Source: Paludibacteraceae bacterium (GTDB lineage: Bacteria > Bacteroidota > Bacteroidia > Bacteroidales > Paludibacteraceae). From it: a DNA stretch of 34,358 nt. The stretch lies in assembly GCA_017628395.1 (NCBI GenBank), contig JAGBZD010000123.1, positions 1-34,358 of the forward strand, given 5' to 3'. The translations under genes and the position numbers were made by a program. Positions 8,392 through 16,110 of this stretch are shown here, in pieces. The notes under the pieces were generated by a model, which was given only the letters and a program-made list of their open reading frames with translations, was not told the origin of the DNA and searched no databases. Position 1 is the stretch's first letter, and each line of letters starts with the position of its first letter.

Positions 8392-9237
8392 TTACTTTAT
8401 GTTTTTTAGTTTATATTCATTGACTTGTATGGCAACATTATCTTTCATTACTATGCCCACTACATTGCAATTCTCTATATTGACATGGGTAGGTAATGTG
8501 TATGTCATAGAGAGTGTTCCGGTCTCTTTTCCATTGATTTGTAATGCGGTTCCCCATTCATCGGTAATCGCACCACGAAGCACATGGTTGTGTTCGTATG
8601 TGGGGTTAGGTGTACCTTCTGGCATCATTTGAGGACCAATGATACTGTCTTCTGTTAGCCATGCGATATATTGCACATCAAGCATATCTGTTGTGATATT
8701 GCTGATGGTGGCATTTATGTGCAATTCATTGGACACAACATCTACAGTATGCGTAATCGTCACAGGCGACATCACTCTGGATGATGTCATGCAGGCACTT
8801 CCCCATAACTGATACTTTACAAAATAATCTCCGTCAGTCTTAGTCATATTCACCACGCCAATAGGCAGTGGGGTAGTATTGTCTCCTCCAAAATGTTGGT
8901 AATACAAATCCGATGCCGCGCATGTATAATCGTATTCAGGTTTGGCTTCCGTAAGTTTATTGCTTGCAGGGTGCATTTCTACTACCACCAATTTATTGCC
9001 ATACAACGACAATAAATTGTGTGCCTCTTCTGCTGCGAGAGGGCAGTTATTGCATTTCAGTCCAGAAAACTCTACGATGAGTGTGGTGCGATTAGAGGAT
9101 TCCGTTTCGATAGGAATCAAACGCTCGTTTTCTGGTATTACTTCGCATGTGGTCAGCAGTATAGTCAGCAATAATGCTGAGCAACACTGAACCATTTTGA
9201 ACCATATTGAACTATTCTGAACCATATTCTTTACCAT
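8392..9237 (-). CDS. Omp28-like lipoprotein with CxxC motif
   Basis: The 281-residue protein has a hydrophobic segment ending LLTILLTTC, with Cys31 as probable lipid-attachment site; the -1 Thr is unusual for a lipobox. The thioredoxin-like start TTLIVEFSGLKCNNCPLAA (Cys62, Cys65) matches the CxxCP of the two larger Omp28-like proteins in the operon. It ends without a sorting tail, consistent with lipid anchoring. The start overlaps the stop of the upstream DUF6029 gene (ATGGTAA), suggesting translational coupling. A later ATG at 9225 or 9195 could also be used. Residues 4-17 are encoded by a degenerate 10- to 12-bp repeat (see 9187-9236). Confidence 0.75.
   Translation of the reverse strand: MVKNMVQNSSIWFKMVQCCSALLLTILLTTCEVIPENERLIPIETESSNRTTLIVEFSGLKCNNCPLAAEEAHNLLSLYGNKLVVVEMHPASNKLTEAKPEYDYTCAASDLYYQHFGGDNTTPLPIGVVNMTKTDGDYFVKYQLWGSACMTSSRVMSPVTITHTVDVVSNELHINATISNITTDMLDVQYIAWLTEDSIIGPQMMPEGTPNPTYEHNHVLRGAITDEWGTALQINGKETGTLSMTYTLPTHVNIENCNVVGIVMKDNVAIQVNEYKLKNIK
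9187..9236 (-). repeat. Degenerate 10- to 12-bp repeat forming the start of the lipoprotein gene
   Basis: On the coding strand the words atggttcag, atagttca, atatggttca and aaatggttca follow one another. They supply the N-terminal residues (MVQNSS, IW, FKMVQ) before the hydrophobic core of the signal sequence. Confidence 0.65.
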
Positions 9238-10925
9238 GTGAAATTATAGGTGAGGGAAATACCCTCTTGTTTTGGTACATAGCGACATACGCCTCCCGAG
9301 CAGTTAAATCCTTCGCGTGTCTTGGTATAACCCGCCATCACGCGGTGTGCCCCATGTGTATAAGTGGCAGCCACGGTGTAGAAGTGTTCGTTGGTTGCTT
9401 CATGTGCATAGCCGATGTTATACATCCATTGTCCTGAGAGAACCAATTTGCGCCACAAACTAATTTCGTACAAGGCGGCTACCCATTGACCTTCGTCTTG
9501 CTTGGTGTAGAGGTATTGCACTTCGGCACGCATCTGCACATTCTTGGAAGTAGCATATTTGGCTTCTACAACGCCAATACCCGAACGAATCAAGTCGCCG
9601 TGACCTTCTACCACTTGTTTGTTATAAGTCTGGTACATTGCCATAGCGCCGATATACCACTGTTTGTTAATCTTCTTGTTGAGTTCCAGATTGACATCGG
9701 TGTAATAGGGTGCTTCGCTCATACCAAACCAAGTGTCTTTTGTTCCGCGGATATGCGAAGCGTTAAGTTTGAGCGTTGTGCCGTATTTTCCACCCATAGC
9801 GGTGCCGCGTTTCCATGTATAGCGAATCTCGCCTTGGAAAGCCCATTCGTCAGCCGTCTTGTGTGTGCCATAAGGATAGAGAGCAGCCAGCATATAGGTG
9901 TGCTGTGTGGCAAACGGCGGCATATGGTTGATAGTACCTGCCATATTGTTGCTGGAGCGGTCCGAACGGAAAGACATATTGCTGGAGCGTTTGGCTTGTG
10001 CCATGATGGCCATGCCCTTCTTTGAGTAACTCAGCGAGAGAAGCAATGCTTCACCATGCTTGTAGCTATAGTCGTTGAGGATAGTAGGGTCATTGGCTTT
10101 GTAGGCATATTCTACCATGGCATTCCAACCTTTCATTTGCAGTTGCGCACGAACGCTACCTGCGCCCACCCACGAGGGCAGGTTGTACATGTATGTTTGT
10201 TCTGCCATAGGATCAATATACAAAATAGTATCTTTCTTTTGGTACTTGCTCACATAGCTACCGCCGATAGTGAGGTTGGCACCTGCTTCTTGCAACTGCG
10301 GAATCCACTCCTGTAATCCCAATTCGAGGTTTGCTCCCAGTACAGCATCTTGCTTGTAGTTCCAGCCCCATGCACCATCGTCGTAGCAGTTCCAATAACG
10401 GCGTTGCTTACCGCCCAAAGCGGTGAAGTAGATACCTTTGTATGGGTTAATTTCTACCTTTCCTCCGCGAAGTGCATTATCTACACCCAAAGCGCGGTCT
10501 TCGTAAAGGCGCAGCACCATACCACTACCAAACTGACCATAGACATCACCCACTGTAATCTTGCCCCAACTGAAGTTGGCACCCACATGCAAGTGGCTGA
10601 GACCATAGCCGCCAAAATCGGGATCATAGCCGAGCATAGGCCACTCGGTGAGTTCGGCGCGGGTGATGAGTTCTAATCCTTGAAACCCAATACCTGATAC
10701 CCGATCCCCATTACCCGATTGATGATCCCAACGCACACCCAAATCCAAATAGGAATTGCTCAGATAGTGCATCTCTGCCCACTCAGGCAAAGGACGACCT
10801 ACATCAATCGTAGGAATCAATCCATCATGCTGAATACCGCCCACTACATAGACGGTATCGTTATTTGCCCACAACAGGGTAGGTAAACAGCAGAGGAATA
10901 ATAGTATTTTATTGCAATGCTTCAT
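9231..10925 (-). CDS. DUF6029 family outer-membrane beta-barrel protein
   Basis: I start at the ATG at 10925 because MKHCNKILLFLCCLPTLLWA is a signal peptide; this start lies inside the end of the TlpA-like gene (17-bp overlap), implying coupled translation. The 564 residues show features I associate with DUF6029: EMHYLSNSYLDLGVRW, WGKITVGDVYGQFGSGM, then long alternating strands and a terminal aromatic strand (ISLTYNFTW) as in outer-membrane barrels. Specific function is unknown. In-frame heptad repeats at 10682-10716 encode a Gly-rich loop (SGNGDRVSGIG). The position between TlpA and an Omp28 lipoprotein suggests a membrane partner in a thiol or cargo module. Confidence 0.8.
   Translation of the reverse strand: MKHCNKILLFLCCLPTLLWANNDTVYVVGGIQHDGLIPTIDVGRPLPEWAEMHYLSNSYLDLGVRWDHQSGNGDRVSGIGFQGLELITRAELTEWPMLGYDPDFGGYGLSHLHVGANFSWGKITVGDVYGQFGSGMVLRLYEDRALGVDNALRGGKVEINPYKGIYFTALGGKQRRYWNCYDDGAWGWNYKQDAVLGANLELGLQEWIPQLQEAGANLTIGGSYVSKYQKKDTILYIDPMAEQTYMYNLPSWVGAGSVRAQLQMKGWNAMVEYAYKANDPTILNDYSYKHGEALLLSLSYSKKGMAIMAQAKRSSNMSFRSDRSSNNMAGTINHMPPFATQHTYMLAALYPYGTHKTADEWAFQGEIRYTWKRGTAMGGKYGTTLKLNASHIRGTKDTWFGMSEAPYYTDVNLELNKKINKQWYIGAMAMYQTYNKQVVEGHGDLIRSGIGVVEAKYATSKNVQMRAEVQYLYTKQDEGQWVAALYEISLWRKLVLSGQWMYNIGYAHEATNEHFYTVAATYTHGAHRVMAGYTKTREGFNCSGGVCRYVPKQEGISLTYNFTW
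10682..10716 (-). repeat. In-frame heptad repeat in the DUF6029 gene
   Basis: Five 7-bp words of form NNNNCCC on the plus strand (gaaaccc, a variant aatacct, gataccc, gatcccc, attaccc). They encode a short Gly/Ser-rich stretch. The word gggtaat on the coding strand recurs, inverted, at 22059-22079. Confidence 0.65.
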
Positions 10926-11379
10926 AAATATCTTGTTCACCGCCATCGGTATAACCTGCGTGATTATAGACAATCTTGCCTTTGCCATCAAGAACGAAGA
11001 CATGAGGTACATTTTGTACATTCATAGCACGCTTGAAGTCACCATTAGGGTCAAGCAGTACTTCGTATTCCCAACCAAAACCATCTACAAGTGGCTTCAC
11101 GCGGTTAGCGTCTTGTGCTTGGTCGATACTCACAATAATCATCTTCACGCCTGTCTCATCTTGCCAGTCAGGATATACCTCATGGATAGCTTTGAGCTCG
11201 CGCAAGCATGGCTTGCACCATGTAGCCCAAAATGAGATGATAATAGGGTTGCCATCATTGCTGATTTCGCCTGTTTGAACGGTCTTGCCGTCCACATCTT
11301 GCAAGCGGACATTTGGCAGTTGTGCGTGTAGGTTAAGTGCTGTAAGCATCACCAATGCGAGAAATAAAATCTTTTTCAT
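10909..11379 (-). CDS. TlpA-like thioredoxin-family protein
   Basis: I start at the ATG at 11379, which begins the signal peptide MKKILFLALVMLTALNLHAQ; codons further upstream add a non-hydrophobic extension. The 156-residue protein has the AhpC/TSA-TlpA fold: strand IIISFWATWCKPCLREL with the active-site Cys55 and Cys58, the VSIDQ segment, then VPHVFVLDGKGKIVYNHAGY with the cis-Pro. The family reduces disulfides in the cell envelope using electrons from a membrane donor. It is first in an operon encoding three CxxC-containing Omp28-like proteins, which are plausible redox partners (inference). The upstream promoter at 11425-11456 is clear. Confidence 0.88.
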   Translation of the reverse strand: MKKILFLALVMLTALNLHAQLPNVRLQDVDGKTVQTGEISNDGNPIIISFWATWCKPCLRELKAIHEVYPDWQDETGVKMIIVSIDQAQDANRVKPLVDGFGWEYEVLLDPNGDFKRAMNVQNVPHVFVLDGKGKIVYNHAGYTDGGEQDIYEALQ

Positions 11380-11424
11380 AAATATACAATTGTTCAAAGT
11401 TGTTCGTTTGTTATAAAAATCGGG

Positions 11425-11456
11425 CAAAGATACGACTTTTTTTTTGAATATGCAAA
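11425..11456 (-). promoter_or_regulatory. Promoter of the TlpA/Omp28 operon
   Basis: On the minus strand: TTTG (11453-11456), 20-nt spacer starting CATATTC and ending GTCG, then TATCTTTG (11425-11432). It is 46 bp upstream of the tlpA-like ATG and no other promoter is seen within the operon. Confidence 0.85.
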
Positions 11457-11463
11457 TTCTGCG

Positions 11464-12519
11464 TTAGTTTTTTAATGCATTTACCAACATTCCGCAGGCA
11501 GCCAATATATCTTCGCCACGACTTCGGCGGATAGTGGTTGTGATTCCGTGTTCGGTGAGATAGTCGCGAAGCCACTCCATCTGTTGCTCATCGCTGCTGG
11601 TAAACTCATTAGCCACACCAGCATGGAAGCGAATCAAGTTGATGCGGCAGTCCAAACCTTTTAGCAGGCGCAGGAGTTCGTTGGCGTGCTTAGGCGTGTC
11701 ATTCACGCCACCCCAACAGATATACTCAAAACTCACACGGCGTTGGTGCGACCAATCGTATTGCTTTAGTAGCGCTATCACATCATTCAAGTGATTGACT
11801 TTCTCGATAGGCATAATCTCCTGTCGCTCCACAACAAACGGGTTGTGCAGCGAGATAGCCAAGTGGCAATCGCTTTCCTCAATAAAGCGCTTCAATCCTT
11901 TGTTGATACCCACTGAAGATACTGTGATTCGTTTGGGTGACCACGCGCAACCCCATGCGCTGGTCATGGCATTGAGCGAACGAAGTACATTGTCCAGATT
12001 GTCCATGGGTTCGCCTTCGCCCATATACACGATATTGGTCAGTTTGTCGGCATCAGGGATAGAGAATATCTGGTTGAGTATGTCGGCGGCACTGAGGTGA
12101 CCATGGAAACCCAAGGTACCTGTCATGCAGAAGCGGCATCCCATTTTGCAACCCGCTTGCGTACTCACGCACAGCGTAGCGCGATCCTCATCTGGGATAT
12201 ATACAGATTCTATGTACCTCGCCTCATCGCCTTTAGCCTCTCGCCTCATCGCCTCATCGCCACTTATGGCGAACAGGTACTTCTTCGTACCATCTTTAGA
12301 TATGGCTTCTGCCACAGGTGCATGGCGACCGATGGTGTAGCGGGCTTTGAGCGCTTCGCGCCCTTTGAGCGAGATATTGGTCATCTCGTCGAAGGAGGTC
12401 GCACGGCGCACATAGATCCACTCTGCTAACTGCTTACCTGCAAAACGCGGCAGCCCAACTTCTTGGGCCACCGCTTGCAGTTCAGCTAATGTTTTACCTA
12501 GTAATATATCCATAGGCAT
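11464..12519 (-). CDS. rlmN: Dual-specificity 23S rRNA/tRNA adenine-C2 methyltransferase
   Basis: Radical-SAM methyltransferase that methylates C2 of A2503 in 23S rRNA and A37 in certain tRNAs. The iron-sulfur motif is CKMGCRFC (C-x3-C-x2-C); TLCVSTQAGC precedes it, GEGEPMDN and YICWGGVNDTP are family motifs, and AACGML near the end holds the Cys that carries the methyl group. 351 residues is normal length. An odd stretch (residues about 87-101, SGDEAMRREAKGDEA) interrupts the normally compact strand between KYLFA and YIESVYIP. It is encoded by short direct repeats. An alternative ATG lies 6 bp further in. The gene follows glyA after 181 bp. Confidence 0.93.
   Translation of the reverse strand: MPMDILLGKTLAELQAVAQEVGLPRFAGKQLAEWIYVRRATSFDEMTNISLKGREALKARYTIGRHAPVAEAISKDGTKKYLFAISGDEAMRREAKGDEARYIESVYIPDEDRATLCVSTQAGCKMGCRFCMTGTLGFHGHLSAADILNQIFSIPDADKLTNIVYMGEGEPMDNLDNVLRSLNAMTSAWGCAWSPKRITVSSVGINKGLKRFIEESDCHLAISLHNPFVVERQEIMPIEKVNHLNDVIALLKQYDWSHQRRVSFEYICWGGVNDTPKHANELLRLLKGLDCRINLIRFHAGVANEFTSSDEQQMEWLRDYLTEHGITTTIRRSRGEDILAACGMLVNALKN
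12217..12262 (-). repeat. In-frame short repeats in rlmN
   Basis: Coding-strand words aggcgatg, aggcgag, aggctaa, aggcgatg, aggcgag run in tandem (7- or 8-bp steps) and encode GDEA-type repeats. The same aggcga words occur in the S9 peptidase at 16956-16992. Confidence 0.75.
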
Positions 12520-12533
12520 ATATTATCATCCTT

Positions 12534-12681
12534 GCCTACGGCAGAAATCTCAACTATCTAAACCATTTTCTTGAGCGCGGCAGGGAGTTGATTGCCGCGC
12601 AAGTTGTTGGTTTATGTTGTTTCAGTTGTTGATAACATATCCCCTGTTGTAGTTTGGATAGTTTAGATTTCTCGAGCGTAG
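12534..12681. repeat. Long inverted repeat with internal hairpin between glyA and rlmN
   Basis: 21-nt arms (12543-12563 and 12652-12672) pair with one mismatch and one G-T. Outside them ctacg (12536-12540) can pair with cgtag (12677-12681). Inside, gcgcggca (12575-12582) pairs perfectly with tgccgcgc (12593-12600). No U-run follows either stem, so a simple terminator is not obvious. It may be an mRNA-processing structure, a small nonautonomous element, or a regulatory leader for rlmN. Confidence 0.7.
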
Positions 12682-12700
12682 CGAGTAGGATGCTTATTTC

Positions 12701-13981
12701 TTACCAAGCGAACAATGGGTACTTCACCATTTCGGCATTCACCTCAGCGCGTACAGCAGCGATGTTCTCCTCTGATTCTGGATTGCTGAGTACACGGTCG
12801 ATGAGCTCGACTATCCATGCCATCTTATCCTCTTTCAAACCGCGAGTGGTGATAGCGGGTGTACCGAAGCGTAAACCACTGGTTTGGAAGGCAGAGCGTG
12901 AGTCGAATGGCACCATGTTCTTGTTGGTTGTGATGTCGGCTGCTACGAGCGCTTTCTCTGCCACTTTACCTGTCAAGTCTGGGTGTTTGGTGCGCAAGTC
13001 CACCAGCATAGAGTGGTTGTCTGTACCATCAGAGATGATCTTATATCCCTTGTCCATCAATGCTTTAGCCATAGCAGCCGCATTGAGTTGTACTTGCTTT
13101 TGATATTCCTTGAACTCGGGTGTTAGTGCCTCACCAAACGCTACTGCTTTGGCAGCAATCACATGCTCCAATGGTCCACCTTGTGTGCCTGGGAACACGG
13201 CTGAGTCAAGCAATGCAGACATCATCTTCACTTCGCCTTTTGGAGTGGTCTTGCCCCATGGGTTAGGGAAGTCTTTGCCCATCAATATGATACCGCCACG
13301 AGGACCGCGCAAGGTCTTGTGGGTAGTAGAGGTCACGATATGGGCGTGCTTAACTGGGTTCTCCAGCAAGCCCGCTGCAATCAGTCCAGCAGGGTGAGCC
13401 ATATCCACCATGAAGATAGCACCAATCTCGTCCGCTACCTTACGGATACGCGCGTAATCCCACTCGCGGCTGTATGCGCTGGCGCCCGCGATGATGAGTT
13501 TTGGTTTATGCTCGCGCGCTACTTGCTCCAGTTGGTCGTAGTCCACGCGACCTGTATCTTCTTTGACATTGTATTCCAATGCGTTGAACATCAATCCCGA
13601 GAAATTTACTGGCGAACCATGGCTGAGATGACCACCGTGGCTGAGGTTAAGTCCGAGGAAGGTATCACCTGCTTGCAGACATGCCATGAAGACAGCCATA
13701 TTGGCTTGTGCGCCAGAGTGGGGTTGCACATTCGCATACTCAGCACCAAAGAGTTGGCATAGGCGTTGGCGTGCGATATTCTCGCTCTCGTCCACCACTT
13801 CGCAACCGCCGTAATAGCGTTTGCCGGGGTAGCCTTCAGCGTATTTGTTGGTCAGTACGCTACCCATGGCTTCCATGACTTGGTCGCTGACAAAGTTCTC
13901 ACTGGCAATCAATTCGATGCCTTTGGTTTGACGCTCGCGCTCGCGGCGGATAATGTCAAAAATCTCTAAATCTCGTGTCAT
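12701..13981 (-). CDS. glyA: Serine hydroxymethyltransferase
   Basis: PLP-dependent enzyme that interconverts serine and glycine with transfer of a one-carbon unit to tetrahydrofolate; cytoplasmic. The start [18 protein letters not shown], the SENFVS segment, [21 protein letters not shown], the [12 protein letters not shown] segment and the PLP lysine motif [13 protein letters not shown] (Lys222) are all intact. 426 residues is full length. It has its own promoter at 14054-14085. One-carbon output feeds thymidylate synthase and dihydrofolate reductase, encoded about 5 kb away on the same strand. Confidence 0.97.
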   Translation of the reverse strand: MTRDLEIFDIIRRERERQTKGIELIASENFVSDQVMEAMGSVLTNKYAEGYPGKRYYGGCEVVDESENIARQRLCQLFGAEYANVQPHSGAQANMAVFMACLQAGDTFLGLNLSHGGHLSHGSPVNFSGLMFNALEYNVKEDTGRVDYDQLEQVAREHKPKLIIAGASAYSREWDYARIRKVADEIGAIFMVDMAHPAGLIAAGLLENPVKHAHIVTSTTHKTLRGPRGGIILMGKDFPNPWGKTTPKGEVKMMSALLDSAVFPGTQGGPLEHVIAAKAVAFGEALTPEFKEYQKQVQLNAAAMAKALMDKGYKIISDGTDNHSMLVDLRTKHPDLTGKVAEKALVAADITTNKNMVPFDSRSAFQTSGLRFGTPAITTRGLKEDKMAWIVELIDRVLSNPESEENIAAVRAEVNAEMVKYPLFAW

Positions 13982-14053
13982 AATTATATTGTGTAATATC
14001 GTTTAGCGTTGTGTAGAATGGTGTAGCAGTTGTTAGATGCCACAATTTGAGTG

Positions 14054-14085
14054 CAAAGGTACAATTTTTTTTGCACATATGCAAA
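14054..14085 (-). promoter_or_regulatory. glyA promoter
   Basis: Minus strand: TTTG (14082-14085), 20-nt spacer beginning CATATGTGCA and ending TTG, then TACCTTTG (14054-14061) followed by CA. It is divergent from, and just upstream of, the aminotransferase promoter. Confidence 0.85.
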
Positions 14086-14110
14086 TAGAAATGATTTTTT
14101 TCTGTTCAGT

Positions 14111-14142
14111 CTTGCGTATATGCATAAATTGTTGTAATTTTG
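14111..14142 (+). promoter_or_regulatory. Aminotransferase promoter
   Basis: CTTG (14111-14114), 20-nt spacer beginning CGTATATGCA and ending GTTG, then TAATTTTG (14135-14142) followed by CA. The ATG is 26 bp further. Confidence 0.75.
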
Positions 14143-14168
14143 CAGGCGAAAACATAAAAATGTGAATT

Positions 14169-15365
14169 ATGAATATTTCTAAGCGTGCACAGAATATGCC
14201 TCAGTCGCCTATTCGTAAGTTGGCAAAATATGCTGAGGCAGCCAAACGAAATGGCGTACATATCTATTCGTTGAATATTGGTCAGCCAGACATCAAGACC
14301 CCGCAATGTGCGTTGGATGCAGTGGCTCATTTTCAGCAAGATATATTGGAGTATAGCCCTTCGCAAGGTGGTATCTCGTTGAGAGCCAAGATGGTGCAGT
14401 ATTATGCGGAATACGGTATAGATATTTCGCCCGATGAGATTATTGTTACGACTGGTGGTTCCGAAGCCATCATGTTTGCATACATGGCATGCCTCAATCC
14501 TGGGGATGAGATTATTGTTACCGATCCCAGTTATGCCAACTATATGGCGTTTGCCATTTCTTGTGGTGCTGTGGTCAAATCGGTGAAAACGCATATCGAA
14601 GATGGTTTTAAGTTACCACCTGTAGAAGAGTTTGAAAAGCAGATTACCGACAAGACGCGTGCGATACTCATTTGTAATCCCAACAACCCAACGGGTTATC
14701 TTTATTCCAAGCAGGAGATGCGTCAAATCCGCGATTTGGTCAAGAAATACGATCTCTATTTGCTTTCCGATGAGGTGTATCGCGAGTTTATTTATACCAA
14801 ACGCCCTTATATATCTGCTTTTCACTTAGAAGGTATAGAGCAGAATGTGGTGCTGATTGATTCTGTGAGCAAACGCTATTCGCTCTGTGGCGTGCGCATA
14901 GGAGCTTTGATAACGAAGAACAAAGATGTCCATAAGGCCGTGATGAAGTTCTGCCAAGCGCGTTTGTCGCCTCCGTTGTTGGGTCAAGTGATAGCAGAGT
15001 CGGCATTGGCTACTCCGCATGAGTATATGGAAGAGGTGTATGATGAGTATCTTGCACGCCGCAATTTCTTGATAGACCAGTTGAATCAGATTCCTGGTGT
15101 GTTTGCTCCCACGCCGATGGGTGCTTTCTATGTGATGGTGCAATTGCCAGTGGATGACACGGATAAGTTCTGCGAATGGTGTTTGACCGATTTTCAGTAC
15201 GAGGGACAGACCGTGATGATGGCACCGGGTAGTGGTTTCTATACCAATCCAGAAGATGGTCGCCAACAAGTTCGTATGGCGTATATTCTTAATAAAGAAG
15301 ACCTTGCAAAAGCAGTGTTCGTGCTCCGCAAGGCCTTAGAAGCGTATAATGCGCAGGGGGATTAA
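14169..15365 (+). CDS. PLP-dependent class I/II aminotransferase (AspB-like)
   Basis: This 398-residue fold-type I aminotransferase shows NIGQPDIKTP, the cofactor-site segment TTGGSEA, the NPNNPTGYLYS loop, the SDEVYREF strand and PLP lysine Lys235 in DSVSKRYSLCGVRIG. It probably transfers an amino group between aspartate or a related amino acid and 2-oxoglutarate. The exact substrate cannot be read from sequence; methionine or aromatic aminotransferases are alternatives. It is a single-gene unit with its own promoter. Its 3' end overlaps the stop codon of fabG on the other strand by 4 bp. Confidence 0.9.
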   Translation: MNISKRAQNMPQSPIRKLAKYAEAAKRNGVHIYSLNIGQPDIKTPQCALDAVAHFQQDILEYSPSQGGISLRAKMVQYYAEYGIDISPDEIIVTTGGSEAIMFAYMACLNPGDEIIVTDPSYANYMAFAISCGAVVKSVKTHIEDGFKLPPVEEFEKQITDKTRAILICNPNNPTGYLYSKQEMRQIRDLVKKYDLYLLSDEVYREFIYTKRPYISAFHLEGIEQNVVLIDSVSKRYSLCGVRIGALITKNKDVHKAVMKFCQARLSPPLLGQVIAESALATPHEYMEEVYDEYLARRNFLIDQLNQIPGVFAPTPMGAFYVMVQLPVDDTDKFCEWCLTDFQYEGQTVMMAPGSGFYTNPEDGRQQVRMAYILNKEDLAKAVFVLRKALEAYNAQGD

Positions 15366-16099
15366 CCCATGGCTCCATTGACTGATACGACTTGTCCTGA
15401 TACATAGGACGAAAGGTCGGAGGCGAGGAAGAGTGCTACTTTGGCAACTTCCTCCGCTTCGCCACAACGGCGCATAGGAACCATTTTCACCATTTCTGCT
15501 CGTGTGGCTTCGGGTAGTGCCAGTGTCATCTCCGTGAGAATGAATCCTGGAGCAATCGCATTGGCGCGGATATTGCGGCTACCCAGTTCTTTGCTCAGCG
15601 ATTTGATGAAACCGATGATACCCGCTTTGCTGGCTGCATAATTGGCTTGTCCAGCGTTACCACCAATGCCCACCACCGATGACATGGCAATAATGCTGCC
15701 ACTGCGTTGGCGCATCATCTGTGGCGTAGCGGCATGACAGTAGTTGAATACCGATTTCAGATTTACCTCCAGCACGCTATCCCATTGCTGTTCATTCATG
15801 CGCATAAGTAAAGTATCGCGCGTGATGCCCGCGTTGCAGACCAGTATATCCAGTTGTCCGAAAGTCTTCACTACTTCTTCTACCACGGCATGCGCTGCTT
15901 CAAAATCGGCAGCATTGCTTGCGATAAAATGCGCTTTGACGCCGTAGCTTTCTATTTCTTGGATTAGTGATACCACATTTTCATCATGGCAGAGGTCTGT
16001 GAATGCAATGTGACAGCCGTTCTTGGCGTATAATTGGGCTATTGCACGACCTATTCCGCGTGAAGCACCTGTAATAAGGGCAGTTTTTCCTTGTAACAT
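15362..16099 (-). CDS. fabG: 3-oxoacyl-[acyl-carrier-protein] reductase
   Basis: Short-chain dehydrogenase/reductase of 245 residues that reduces 3-oxoacyl-ACP with NADPH in fatty acid elongation. Seen: the nucleotide-binding TGASRGIG, the NAG segment (LVCNAGITRD), catalytic Ser in MSSVVG, YAASKAG (Tyr and Lys), and IAPGFILTEM. Length and motifs fit FabG; a paralogous SDR with another substrate is possible. It is the last gene of the minus-strand run beginning at 21820, 11 bp after the S9 peptidase, and converges on the aminotransferase gene. Confidence 0.9.
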   Translation of the reverse strand: MLQGKTALITGASRGIGRAIAQLYAKNGCHIAFTDLCHDENVVSLIQEIESYGVKAHFIASNAADFEAAHAVVEEVVKTFGQLDILVCNAGITRDTLLMRMNEQQWDSVLEVNLKSVFNYCHAATPQMMRQRSGSIIAMSSVVGIGGNAGQANYAASKAGIIGFIKSLSKELGSRNIRANAIAPGFILTEMTLALPEATRAEMVKMVPMRRCGEAEEVAKVALFLASDLSSYVSGQVVSVNGAMG

Positions 16100-16110
16100 A
16101 GTTTTCTTTT

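Noticed and set aside
9486..10025. 179-codon plus-strand frame opposite the DUF6029 gene
   Set aside because: Shadow of the barrel gene; Cys/His-rich composition without a motif and no upstream promoter.
12575..12600. Simple intrinsic terminator for glyA
   Set aside because: The GC-rich stem lacks a T-run on either strand; recorded as part of a larger inverted repeat.
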